The notes below the pieces were generated by a model. That model was given only the letters and a program-made list of their open reading frames with translations, made no database searches and had not been told where the DNA came from. DNA of 64,000 bases from Pseudomonas paralactis. GTDB taxonomy: Bacteria; Pseudomonadota; Gammaproteobacteria; Pseudomonadales; Pseudomonadaceae. How positions within the stretch are numbered: position 1 is the stretch's first letter; every line of letters starts with the position of its first letter. This document shows, one piece after another, positions 50,652 to 58,980 of this stretch. The translations under genes were made by a program, and so were the position numbers. The stretch lies in the NCBI RefSeq assembly GCF_001439735.1, contig NZ_JYLN01000007.1, positions 248,001 through 312,000 of the forward strand. The letters run 5' to 3'.

Positions 50652-51146
50652 ATGCTGTTTGTGGTCATGCTTGGGGGTAAACACCCACGGGCAAAAATTG
50701 AAGTACACGACGTGGTGTTCGCCGTGGCGGACACCTTGCAGGCCAGCTACCCGCAATTACGCGACGCCTGGTTTGGCAGCCCCAAGGGCGTGCACATCGA
50801 CTCATGGATGGCGGTCGATGGCGTCGACGGCTGGAAGGTTGAACTGAGCCATCTGACGCCCCATGGCGACTCGCCCCGCCTGTACTTCATCAACCTCGGC
50901 GGCTATGAAGCCAACAGCTTCGGTGAAGCCCATCACTACCTGTTGGTAGTGGCTCACAATAAACAGCAGGCCATGAGCCAGGGCAAGCAGCAGATGCTGC
51001 GCCACTGGTCCCAGGCGCACACCGACGGCGTACTGGATATTGACGACTGCCTGCCGATCGATCTGGTGGACGGCCGTTATATCCACCTGGTACAGGGGCC
51101 GCACCAACCGATCGTGCAGCGCAACGACTACATCGTACTGCCTTGA
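50652..51146 (+). CDS. DUF1543 domain protein
   Basis: The protein is 164 aa, beginning 'MLFVVMLGGKHPRAKIEVHDVVF', which is characteristic of DUF1543. It is a soluble alpha/beta protein with two similar halves ('GKHPRAKIEVHDVVF' and 'VDGRYIHLVQGPHQ' regions). No function is known, and no catalytic motif is apparent. Confidence 0.85.
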   Translation: MLFVVMLGGKHPRAKIEVHDVVFAVADTLQASYPQLRDAWFGSPKGVHIDSWMAVDGVDGWKVELSHLTPHGDSPRLYFINLGGYEANSFGEAHHYLLVVAHNKQQAMSQGKQQMLRHWSQAHTDGVLDIDDCLPIDLVDGRYIHLVQGPHQPIVQRNDYIVLP

Positions 51147-51253
51147 ACCGCCACGCTGAAAAAGGCGCGACTGAACAGCAGCGGAACTTTGCCAGGAAAT
51201 AACCGCCTGAATCCGGTAGGCTCACCGTTTTTTTACTCAAGGAGTTACTCCCC

Positions 51254-51535
51254 ATGGCCAAAGCCACCGCCCGTCACATCCTCGTTTCCACTGAAGACAA
51301 GTGCAACGAACTCAAGGCCCAAATCGAAGGCGGCGCTGATTTCGCAGAAGTCGCCAAAGCCAATTCCTCCTGCCCATCCAGCCGCCAGGGCGGTGACCTG
51401 GGTTCGTTCGGCCCAGGCCAAATGGTCAAGGAATTCGACACCGTCGTATTCAGCGCTCCGGTCAATACCGTACAAGGCCCGGTGAAAACCCAGTTCGGTT
51501 ATCACCTGCTGGAAGTCACCAGCCGCCAGGATTGA
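51254..51535 (+). CDS. ppiC: Peptidylprolyl isomerase, parvulin type (PpiC)
   Basis: The protein is 93 aa, a stand-alone parvulin domain without signal peptide, hence cytoplasmic. It has 'ARHILVSTEDKCNELK', 'FAEVAKANSSCPSSRQGGDLGSFGPGQM' spread over the middle, and the closing 'TQFGYHLLEV'. AAGGAG is 9-10 bases upstream of the start. A strong stem-loop follows. Confidence 0.95.
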   Translation: MAKATARHILVSTEDKCNELKAQIEGGADFAEVAKANSSCPSSRQGGDLGSFGPGQMVKEFDTVVFSAPVNTVQGPVKTQFGYHLLEVTSRQD

Positions 51536-51558
51536 TTCAATCGGCGCTATCGCGATAA

Positions 51559-51588
51559 ACAACGGCCCGCCCTTTGGCGGGCCGTTGT
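51559..51588 (+). terminator. strong stem-loop after ppiC
   Basis: A perfect 13-bp stem ACAACGGCCCGCC/GGCGGGCCGTTGT with a 4-base loop lies 24 bases past the ppiC stop. There is no T run afterwards, yet the stem is the strongest in the window apart from the REPINs. Confidence 0.75.
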
Positions 51589-51665
51589 GCATGTGATGAC
51601 TGGCGATGCCCAAGCCGTTAGCGTACAAATCCCTATTCTTTTTAATCCGGCGTTCAAGGCTGATA

Positions 51666-53525
51666 ATGCGATTGGCTTTTTCATCTCTGCTCTGCTCCAC
51701 CCTGGCCCTGCTGATGGCCAGCACTGCGGCGATCGCGGCCCCGCAAACCTACCTGACGGTTTACGGCGAGCCCGCCAAGTACGCCGCCGGTTTCAGCCAC
51801 TTCGACTATGCCAACCCCAACGCGCCCAAGGGCGGCAGCCTACGACGTTCGGCGCTGGAGGTCGGGCGGTTTGATCATGTGCTGCCGTATATCGACAAAG
51901 GTATCGGCGTGTCCCAGGTCGACGGCTGGGTGTATGCGCCCCTGGCGCTGCGTTCGCTGGATGAGCCCTACACCGTTTATGGCCTGGTGGCAGAAAAGAT
52001 GGAGCGCGCCGACGACGGCCTGTCGCTGCGTTTCTACCTCAATCCCAAGGCGCGTTTCGCCGACGGCGCCCCGATTACGGCCGAAGACGTGCGCTACAGC
52101 TTCGATTTGCTGATGACCCAAGGCAGCCTGCGCTTTCGCACCTTGTTTGCCGACGTCAAGCACGTCGAAGTCGAAGGCGAACGCCAGGTGCGCTTCGACT
52201 TCTCCAGCAACGAAAACCGCACCCTGCCCCTGGATATCGCCACCTTGCCGGTGTTCCCGGAGCACTGGTGGAAGACCCGCGACTTTGCCAACGGCGGCGG
52301 CTACGAAGCCCCGCTGGGCAGCGGCCCGTACAAAGTCAGCAAGATCGACGCCGGCAGCACCATCACCTTTACCCGCGACCCGAATTGGTGGGGCAAGGAT
52401 TTGCCGGTCAGCCGTGGCCTGTACAACTTTGATCACCTGAGTCTGGAATATTTCGGCGATACCGAAGTGGCACGCCAGGTACTGCGTGGAGGCGCCTACG
52501 ACTTCAACCGTGAATTCTCCGCCACCGGCTATTCCATCGGCTACAACGGCCCGGCCCTGGACGATGGCCGCCTGCAGCGCGCGCACCTGGCCAAAGAGAT
52601 GCCGCAACCGGCCCAGGGCTATGTGTTTAACGTGCAGAAGCCGATTTTCAAGGATCGCCGCGTGCGCCAGGCCCTGGCGATGCTGTGGGATTTCGAATGG
52701 GCCAACCGGCAGATGATGCGCAATCTCTACATCCGCCAGCAAAGCTATTTTTCCAACAGCCCGCTGGCGGCCAGCCAATTGCCGACCCAGGAAGAACTGG
52801 CGATCCTGGAGCCGTTGCGCGGGCAAATCCCGGATGAAGTGTTTACCCAGGTGTTCAAGGCCCCGGTCACCGACGGCAGCGGCATGATCCGAGATAAACA
52901 ACTGCAAGCCCTGGCACTGCTGGAGGACGCCGGCTGGAAACCTTTGGGTGACAAGCTCGTCAACGCCCAGGGCGAGCCGCTGGAGTTCACCTTCCTCAAT
53001 GTCCAGAACGGGCTTGAGCGCCTGTTATTGCCCTACAAACGCAACCTGGCACAGATCGGCATCACCCTCAATATCCGCCGCATCGACTCTTCGCAGTACG
53101 TGAACCGCCTGATGGCCCGTGACTACGACATGATCGTCACCGGTTTCCCGGTCACCACCTCGCCCGGCATGGAGCTGTACAACTACTTCGGCTCCGCCGC
53201 TGCGTTCGATCCGGGCGCCAACAACTACATCGCACTCAAGGACCCGGCCGTCGATACGCTGATCAACGGTTTGGTGAAGGCCGACACCCAGGCGCAGATG
53301 CTCACCTACGCCCACGCCCTGGACCGTGTGCTGCAATGGAATTACCTATGGATCCCCAACTATTACCCACCGGGCACCTCCGCCGCGTGGTGGAACCGTT
53401 TCGGGCGCCCGGCCATCGAGGCGAAGAACGATGAGGCCCTGGAGACCTGGTGGGAAATCAGCCCCACCCCGCTGACGAACGAACAAATGCAGGCTGAGTT
53501 GAAAAAACGCGGAGAGGCCCACTGA
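51666..53525 (+). CDS. yejA: Peptide ABC transporter substrate-binding protein YejA
   Basis: The protein is 619 aa from ATG 51666 (AAGG upstream), starting right at the signal peptide 'MRLAFSSLLCSTLALLMASTAAIAAP'; an in-frame ATG 20 codons earlier would spoil it. It is a family-5 solute-binding protein with the YejA-type opening 'HFDYANPNAPKGG' and 'GSGPYKV'. It is periplasmic and captures oligopeptides, microcin C-like in the enterobacterial system. It is the first gene of yejABEF. Confidence 0.93.
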   Translation: MRLAFSSLLCSTLALLMASTAAIAAPQTYLTVYGEPAKYAAGFSHFDYANPNAPKGGSLRRSALEVGRFDHVLPYIDKGIGVSQVDGWVYAPLALRSLDEPYTVYGLVAEKMERADDGLSLRFYLNPKARFADGAPITAEDVRYSFDLLMTQGSLRFRTLFADVKHVEVEGERQVRFDFSSNENRTLPLDIATLPVFPEHWWKTRDFANGGGYEAPLGSGPYKVSKIDAGSTITFTRDPNWWGKDLPVSRGLYNFDHLSLEYFGDTEVARQVLRGGAYDFNREFSATGYSIGYNGPALDDGRLQRAHLAKEMPQPAQGYVFNVQKPIFKDRRVRQALAMLWDFEWANRQMMRNLYIRQQSYFSNSPLAASQLPTQEELAILEPLRGQIPDEVFTQVFKAPVTDGSGMIRDKQLQALALLEDAGWKPLGDKLVNAQGEPLEFTFLNVQNGLERLLLPYKRNLAQIGITLNIRRIDSSQYVNRLMARDYDMIVTGFPVTTSPGMELYNYFGSAAAFDPGANNYIALKDPAVDTLINGLVKADTQAQMLTYAHALDRVLQWNYLWIPNYYPPGTSAAWWNRFGRPAIEAKNDEALETWWEISPTPLTNEQMQAELKKRGEAH

Positions 53526-54583
53526 TGTTTGCCTATATCGTACGGCGCCTGCTGCTGATCATCCCGACGCTGGTGATCATCCTGTTGGTGAACTTCGTGA
53601 TCGTGCAGGCCGCGCCCGGCGGGCCGGTGGAGCAAGCCATCGCCCACTTGCAAGGCATTGGTGGCGGTGGTGTGGCGGGCGCATCCGGCGAAGGCATCAG
53701 CGGCTCGCGGGCCAGTCGTGGCCTGGACCCGAAGCTGATCAAGGACATCGAAAAACAATACGGCTTCGATAAATCCGCACCGGAACGCCTGTGGCTGATG
53801 CTCAAGAACTACGCCCAGCTGGATTTTGGCAACAGTTTCTTTCGCGGTGCGACGGTGACCGACCTGATCCTGGAAAAGATGCCGGTCACCATTTCCCTTG
53901 GCCTGTGGGCGACGCTGATCACCTACCTGGTGTCGATCCCCCTGGGGATACGCAAGGCCGTGCGCCATGGCAGCAGCTTTGACATGTGGAGCAGCACGGC
54001 CATTGTGATTGGTTATGCGATGCCGGCGTTCCTGTTTGCGATGTTCCTGATTGTGGTGTTCGCCGGTGGTACGTCGCTGAACTGGTTCCCGGTGCGCGGA
54101 TTGGTGTCGGAAAACTTTGCCGAACTGAGCACCGTGGGCAAGGTGGCCGACTATTTCTGGCACCTGGTTTTGCCGGTGACGGCGCTGGTGATCGGCGGGT
54201 TTGCCACCTTGACCATCCTTACCAAGAACTCGTTCCTCAATGAGATTACCCGCCAGTACGTGGTCACCGCCCGCGCCAAGGGCCTGAGCGAACGCCGGGT
54301 GCTTTACGGCCATGTGTTTCGCAATGCCATGTTGTTGGTGATCTCGGGGATTCCCCAGGCGTTTATCAGTGTGTTTTTTGCCGGTTCATTGCTGATCGAG
54401 GTGATCTTCTCCCTCGATGGCCTGGGCCGTATGAGCTACGAGGCCGCAGTGTCCCGTGACTACCCGGTGGTATTCGGCTCGCTGTTTATCTTCACCCTGT
54501 TCGGCCTTCTGATAAAACTCATCGGTGACCTCTGCTACACCCTGGTGGACCCGCGTATCGACTTCGCTGCGAGGAACGCCTGA
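53525..54583 (+). CDS. yejB: ABC transporter permease YejB
   Basis: The protein is 352 aa with six TM helices, the first at residues 8-28. The EAA-type coupling loop ('YVVTARAKGLSERRVLYGHVFRNAM') is near 245-270. The start shares a base with the yejA stop (TGATG). The inserted glycine-rich stretch near residues 40-60 is usual in YejB. Confidence 0.95.
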   Translation: MFAYIVRRLLLIIPTLVIILLVNFVIVQAAPGGPVEQAIAHLQGIGGGGVAGASGEGISGSRASRGLDPKLIKDIEKQYGFDKSAPERLWLMLKNYAQLDFGNSFFRGATVTDLILEKMPVTISLGLWATLITYLVSIPLGIRKAVRHGSSFDMWSSTAIVIGYAMPAFLFAMFLIVVFAGGTSLNWFPVRGLVSENFAELSTVGKVADYFWHLVLPVTALVIGGFATLTILTKNSFLNEITRQYVVTARAKGLSERRVLYGHVFRNAMLLVISGIPQAFISVFFAGSLLIEVIFSLDGLGRMSYEAAVSRDYPVVFGSLFIFTLFGLLIKLIGDLCYTLVDPRIDFAARNA

Positions 54584-55605
54584 TGTTCAACTTGTCACCC
54601 GTGGCGCGTCGGCGTTTCGAGCGCTTCAAGAAAAACCGCCGTGGCTGGTGGTCGCTGTGGTTGTTTATCGGCCTGTTTATCCTGACCCTGGGCGGCGAGT
54701 TGATCGCCAATGACAAACCCTTGGTGCTCAGCTTCAAGAACGAGCTGTATTTTCCGGTATTCAAGCGCTACACCGAACAGCAGTTCGGCGGGCAGTTGCC
54801 GTTCCAGGCCGACTATCGCAGTGACTATGTGCAAAAGCTGATCAAGCAGGACGGCGGCTGGATGTTGTTCCCGCCGATTCCTTTCAGCGACGACACCCCC
54901 AATTATGAGCTGACCCGCCCTGCCCCGAGCCCGCCGTCGACTGTGAACTGGCTGGGCACCGATGATCAGTCCCGCGATGTGTTGGCGCGGGTGATCTTCG
55001 GGGCCCGGGTGTCGATCCTGTTTGCTCTGGCCTTGACCGCCATCAGCGCCGCCATCGGCATTGCCGCCGGTGCGTTGCAGGGTTACTACGGCGGCTGGGT
55101 GGACTTGCTCGGGCAGCGCATTCTGGAGGTGTGGTCCGGCCTGCCGGTGCTGTACCTGCTGATTATCCTGTCGGGGTTTGTGGAGCCGAATTTCTGGTGG
55201 TTGCTGGGGATCATGGCGCTGTTTTCCTGGCTGGCGCTGGTGGATGTGGTGCGCGCCGAGTTCCTGCGCGGGCGCAACCTGGAATACGTCAAGGCCGCAC
55301 GCGCTCTGGGCCTGGGCGACGCCAAGATCATTCGTCGGCATATCCTGCCCAATGCCATGACCGCAACGCTGAGCTATTTGCCGTTTATCTTGACCGGGGC
55401 GATATCCACCTTGAGCGCTCTGGATTTCCTCGGCTTCGGTATGCCGGCCGGGAGCGCGTCTCTGGGTGAGCTGATCGCCCAGGGCAAGCAGAACCTGCAA
55501 GCCCCCTGGCTGGGCCTGACCGCGTTTTTCACCTTGGCGCTGATCCTGTCGTTGCTGGTGTTTATCGGCGAGGCGTTGCGTGACGCCTTCGACCCTCGCT
55601 CATGA
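54583..55605 (+). CDS. yejE: ABC transporter permease YejE
   Basis: The protein is 340 aa with a long periplasmic loop after TM1, then five TM helices and an EAA loop ('YVKAARALGLGDAKIIRRHILPNAM') near 230-255. TGATG coupling links it to yejB. It pairs with YejB as the membrane channel. Confidence 0.95.
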   Translation: MFNLSPVARRRFERFKKNRRGWWSLWLFIGLFILTLGGELIANDKPLVLSFKNELYFPVFKRYTEQQFGGQLPFQADYRSDYVQKLIKQDGGWMLFPPIPFSDDTPNYELTRPAPSPPSTVNWLGTDDQSRDVLARVIFGARVSILFALALTAISAAIGIAAGALQGYYGGWVDLLGQRILEVWSGLPVLYLLIILSGFVEPNFWWLLGIMALFSWLALVDVVRAEFLRGRNLEYVKAARALGLGDAKIIRRHILPNAMTATLSYLPFILTGAISTLSALDFLGFGMPAGSASLGELIAQGKQNLQAPWLGLTAFFTLALILSLLVFIGEALRDAFDPRS

Positions 55606-55615
55606 GTAATTGCCT

Positions 55616-57187
55616 ATGAACCTGATCGAAATCCGCGACCTGTGCGTCGCGTTCAGCGGCCAGACCGTGGTACGCAATCTGAGCCTGGATGTGCGCCCCG
55701 GCGAGTGCCTGGCGCTGGTGGGTGAGTCGGGCTCGGGCAAATCGGTAACCGCCCACTCAATCCTGCAATTGCTGCCCGAGGCCGGCACCGAAACCACGGG
55801 CTCGATCAAGTATCGCCGCCAGGAGCTGATCGGCGCGGCACCGGCCACCCTGCAAAAACTGCGCGGCAACCGCATTGCGATGATCTTCCAGGAGCCGATG
55901 ACGTCCCTGAACCCATTGCACACCATCGAAAAGCAGATCGGCGAAACCCTGCTGCTGCACAAGGGGCTGGGCGGCAGGCAAGCGCAGGCGCGCATTCTCG
56001 AACTGCTGGACCTGGTGGGCATCCAGAAACCCCAGGAACGGCTCAAGGCCTACCCGCACCAGTTGTCCGGCGGCCAGCGTCAGCGAGTGATGATCGCCAT
56101 GGCCCTGGCCTGCGAGCCGGAGCTGCTGATTGCCGACGAACCCACCACCGCGCTGGACGTGACCGTGCAGCGCAAAATCCTGCTGCTGCTCAAGTCCTTG
56201 CAGCAACGCCTGGGCATGTCGCTGTTGCTGATCAGCCATGATCTTAACCTGGTGCGCAGTATCGCTCAGCGGGTTTGCGTGATGCGCGCCGGGGAAATTG
56301 TCGAGCAGGCTGACTGCCAAACCTTGTTCACGGCCCCGCAGCACCCTTACAGCCGCTTGCTGCTGGACGCCGAGCCATCGGGCGACGTGTTGTGCAGCGA
56401 GCCGCGCGAGACGGTATTGGAGGTCAATGACCTGAGCGTGCAGTTTCCGCTCGGGGGCGGGTTATTCCGAGCCAAGACCTACCTGCGTGCGGTCGACGGC
56501 ATCAGCCTCAGCGTGCAACGCGGCAAGACCCTGGGGATTGTCGGCGAATCCGGCTCGGGCAAGTCGACCCTGGGCCAGGCAATCCTGCGCCTGCTCGACT
56601 CCACCGGCAGCATTCGCTTTCAGGGCGAGGCCCTCGACCCGCTCAACCATCAGCAGATGCGCCCGTGGCGCAAGCAGATGCAGGTGGTGTTCCAGGACCC
56701 CTATGGCAGCCTCAGCCCGCGCATGTCGGTGCAGCAAATCATCAGCGAGGGCCTGGAAGTGCATGCGCCATGCAGCCTGACCGATCGCGATGCCCAGGTG
56801 ATCCAGGTGCTCAAGGACGTGGGCCTCGACCCGGCCAGCCGACATCGCTACCCCCATGAGTTTTCCGGTGGTCAGCGCCAACGCATCGCCATCGCCCGCG
56901 CCCTGGTGCTCAAACCGGCGTTAATGCTGCTCGACGAGCCGACCTCGGCCCTGGATCGTACGGTGCAGAAACAAGTGGTGGCATTGCTGCGTGAACTGCA
57001 GGACAAATACGGCCTGACCTACCTGTTTATCAGCCACGACCTGGCCGTGGTACGTGCCATGGCCCATGACATGATCGTGGTCAAGGATGGCAAGGTGGTG
57101 GAGTGTGGCGCCAGCCATGACGTATTCGAATCGCCCCAACACCCCTACACCAAAGAACTGCTGGCCGCAGCACACATCCCCTTGTAG
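55616..57187 (+). CDS. yejF: ABC transporter dual ATPase YejF
   Basis: The protein is 523 aa from ATG 55616 (a TTG two codons earlier also lies in frame). It has two complete nucleotide-binding domains: Walker A GESGSGKS in each half, signature LSGGQRQR in the first and FSGGQRQR in the second, and Walker B 'LIADEPT' and 'LLDEPT'. The stop codon TAG is the second to fourth base of a REPIN arm, so the element abuts or supplies the end of the gene. Confidence 0.95.
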   Translation: MNLIEIRDLCVAFSGQTVVRNLSLDVRPGECLALVGESGSGKSVTAHSILQLLPEAGTETTGSIKYRRQELIGAAPATLQKLRGNRIAMIFQEPMTSLNPLHTIEKQIGETLLLHKGLGGRQAQARILELLDLVGIQKPQERLKAYPHQLSGGQRQRVMIAMALACEPELLIADEPTTALDVTVQRKILLLLKSLQQRLGMSLLLISHDLNLVRSIAQRVCVMRAGEIVEQADCQTLFTAPQHPYSRLLLDAEPSGDVLCSEPRETVLEVNDLSVQFPLGGGLFRAKTYLRAVDGISLSVQRGKTLGIVGESGSGKSTLGQAILRLLDSTGSIRFQGEALDPLNHQQMRPWRKQMQVVFQDPYGSLSPRMSVQQIISEGLEVHAPCSLTDRDAQVIQVLKDVGLDPASRHRYPHEFSGGQRQRIAIARALVLKPALMLLDEPTSALDRTVQKQVVALLRELQDKYGLTYLFISHDLAVVRAMAHDMIVVKDGKVVECGASHDVFESPQHPYTKELLAAAHIPL

Positions 57188-57281
57188 GAGCGAGCTTGCT
57201 CGCGAAAAACTTAAATACCGCCGTTTTCCCGGATGCACCGCATTATCGTTGACGACCTTCGCGAGCAAGCTCGCTCCTACA
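57184..57281. repeat. REPIN overlapping the yejF stop codon
   Basis: Inverted arms GTAGGAGCGAGCTTGCTCGC and complement; 98 bp. The left arm contains the yejF stop, and the right arm ends 13 bases before the next gene's start, filling the whole intergenic space. Confidence 0.9.
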
Positions 57282-57294
57282 GGATTTTGTTTCC

Positions 57295-58686
57295 ATGAGT
57301 ACCAGCCTCAAGGACTACCAACAGGTTCGCGGCCTGGCCATTCAATCGTTGTTCGAGATCATCGAGCAGTCCAGTGAAGGCACGGTCATCGTCGATCGCG
57401 ACGCGAATATCGTGTGGATGAACGAGCGTTACGCCAAGCGTTTTGGCCTCAAGAGCGCCGACCAGGCCATCGGCCAGCCCTGCGAGCAGGTGATTTCCAA
57501 CAGCCTGTTGCGTCAGGTGGTGCGCGATGACCGGCCGATCCTGCTGGATATCCAGGACACCCCCAAGGGCCCTTTGGTGGTGATGCGCCTGCCGATCCAC
57601 GATGATGCCGGGTCGGTGATCGGCGCGATTGGGTTTGCGCTGTTCGACGAGTTGCGCAACCTGTCGCCGCTGATCGAGCGTTACCTGAGCATGCAGCAGG
57701 AGCTGGCCTCCACGCGTTCGCTGCTGCGTTCGCGGCAAAGCAAATACAACTTCGCGCATTTTATCGGCACCAGCGCCGCCAGCCTGGAGGTCAAGCGCCG
57801 GGCGCGGCGCAGTGCGAGTGCCGAGTCGCCGGTGTTGCTGCTGGGGGAAACCGGCACCGGCAAAGAGCTGCTGGCCCAGGCCATCCATGGTGCGTCACCG
57901 CGGGCGCACAAAGCCTTTGTGAGCATCAATAGCGCGGCGATTCCCCATGACCTGCTCGAAGCCGAGTTCTTCGGCACCGCGCCCGGTGCGTTTACCGGCG
58001 CCGACCGCAAGGGCCGCCCCGGCAAGTTCCAGATCGCCCAGGGCGGCACGCTGTTTCTCGACGAAATTGGCGACATGCCGCTGCCACTGCAAAGCAAATT
58101 GCTGCGGGTGTTGCAGGAAAAAGAATTCGAACCGGTGGGCTCCAACGAGATGCTGCACAGCGATGTGCGGGTGATTGCCGCGACGTCCATGGACCTGGAG
58201 GCGGCGATCAAGCGTGGCGAGTTTCGTGCGGATTTGTATTACCGCCTCAACGTACTGCCGATCCAGGTACCCCCGCTGCGTGAACGGCTTGGGGATATTC
58301 CGGCGTTGAGCGAGGCAATCCTTGAGGAGTTGCGCAGCCAGCACGAACTTGATCGCGATGCCCTGGCGTTGCTGGCCCAACATGCCTGGCCGGGCAATAT
58401 CCGCGAACTGCGCAATGTGCTGGAGCGGGCGGCGCTGTTGAGTGATGACCTGATGCTCAATGCCAGCGACCTTCGCGCAGCGATTGGCACATTCAGCCCG
58501 GTACAACGAGGCGCGGTGGCGGCGGTAGAGGGCGAAACCTTTGCGGCGGCGCGGGAGCGGTTTGATCGGCAGGTGATTGCGGGGGCGCTCAAGGCCAGTG
58601 AAGGAAATGTTGTAGAGGCGGCCAAGCGGTTGGGGCTTGGGCGGTCGACGTTGTATAAAAAAATGCTGGCGCTTGGACTCACTTAG
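57295..58686 (+). CDS. hbcR: Sigma-54 activator of 3-hydroxybutyrate catabolism (HbcR-like)
   Basis: The protein is 463 aa. An N-terminal PAS domain (about 15-120), an AAA+ domain with Walker A GETGTGKE (184-191) and GAFTGA (231-236), and a C-terminal Fis helix ('NVVEAAKRLGLGRSTLYKKM') are visible. It has the same order of neighbours (activator, GntP permease, 3-hydroxybutyrate dehydrogenase) as PA2005-PA2003 of P. aeruginosa, where the activator is HbcR. Its PAS domain probably senses a metabolite. The naming rests on context and architecture. Confidence 0.85.
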   Translation: MSTSLKDYQQVRGLAIQSLFEIIEQSSEGTVIVDRDANIVWMNERYAKRFGLKSADQAIGQPCEQVISNSLLRQVVRDDRPILLDIQDTPKGPLVVMRLPIHDDAGSVIGAIGFALFDELRNLSPLIERYLSMQQELASTRSLLRSRQSKYNFAHFIGTSAASLEVKRRARRSASAESPVLLLGETGTGKELLAQAIHGASPRAHKAFVSINSAAIPHDLLEAEFFGTAPGAFTGADRKGRPGKFQIAQGGTLFLDEIGDMPLPLQSKLLRVLQEKEFEPVGSNEMLHSDVRVIAATSMDLEAAIKRGEFRADLYYRLNVLPIQVPPLRERLGDIPALSEAILEELRSQHELDRDALALLAQHAWPGNIRELRNVLERAALLSDDLMLNASDLRAAIGTFSPVQRGAVAAVEGETFAAARERFDRQVIAGALKASEGNVVEAAKRLGLGRSTLYKKMLALGLT

Positions 58687-58701
58687 TCTCAATAAAGAGA
58701 C
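58686..58701. promoter_or_regulatory. candidate activator site 1 (GTCTC-N6-GAGAC)
   Basis: GTCTC-AATAAA-GAGAC starts on the last base of the activator gene's stop. It has the same half-sites and spacing as site 2 and is centred about 240 bases before the predicted gntP transcript start. Confidence 0.5.
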
Positions 58702-58730
58702 GCCATTCCCAATATCAAGACATTCTTATA

Positions 58731-58815
58731 TGGGAGCTGGCTTGCCTGCGATAGCGGTCTAACAGTGCCCTACAAGCCAGCTGAACCACCGCTATCGCAG
58801 GCAAGCCAGCTCCCA
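58731..58815. repeat. REPIN of a second family (TGGGAGCTGGCTTGCC)
   Basis: The arms form a perfect 28-bp inverted repeat starting TGGGAGCTGGCTTGCCTGCG, 85 bp in all. It lies between the two GTCTC dyads. Confidence 0.9.
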
Positions 58816-58830
58816 CAAGGATCTCCACTC

Positions 58831-58855
58831 GTCTCCAGATTGAGACTGCCGTCTC
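58831..58855. promoter_or_regulatory. candidate activator site 2 (GTCTC-N6-GAGAC plus half-site)
   Basis: GTCTC-CAGATT-GAGAC at 58831-58846 is followed by another GTCTC at 58851-58855. It is centred about 97 bases upstream of the predicted sigma-54 transcript start, a standard enhancer distance. Confidence 0.6.
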
Positions 58856-58908
58856 GAAAATCACTCTAAATCCAAGATAAATCCTTACATATCAACAAGT
58901 TAAAAATA

Positions 58909-58923
58909 TGGCACGCATCTCGC
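58909..58923 (+). promoter_or_regulatory. sigma-54 promoter of the gntP-bdhA operon
   Basis: TGGCAC-GCATC-TCGC has a perfect -24 element, correct spacing and one mismatch at -12 (TCGC for TTGC). The predicted start is near 58935, 46 bases before the permease ATG. Confidence 0.75.
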
Positions 58924-58980
58924 TATAGCTTCCTCCCACAGCCTCACCCCACAACAATAACAATCCGATGGAGACACACC

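Noticed and set aside
58686..58701. GTCTC dyad as a terminator of the activator gene
   Set aside because: Five-base stem and no T run; the same dyad recurs upstream of the sigma-54 promoter, so a protein-binding site is the better reading.
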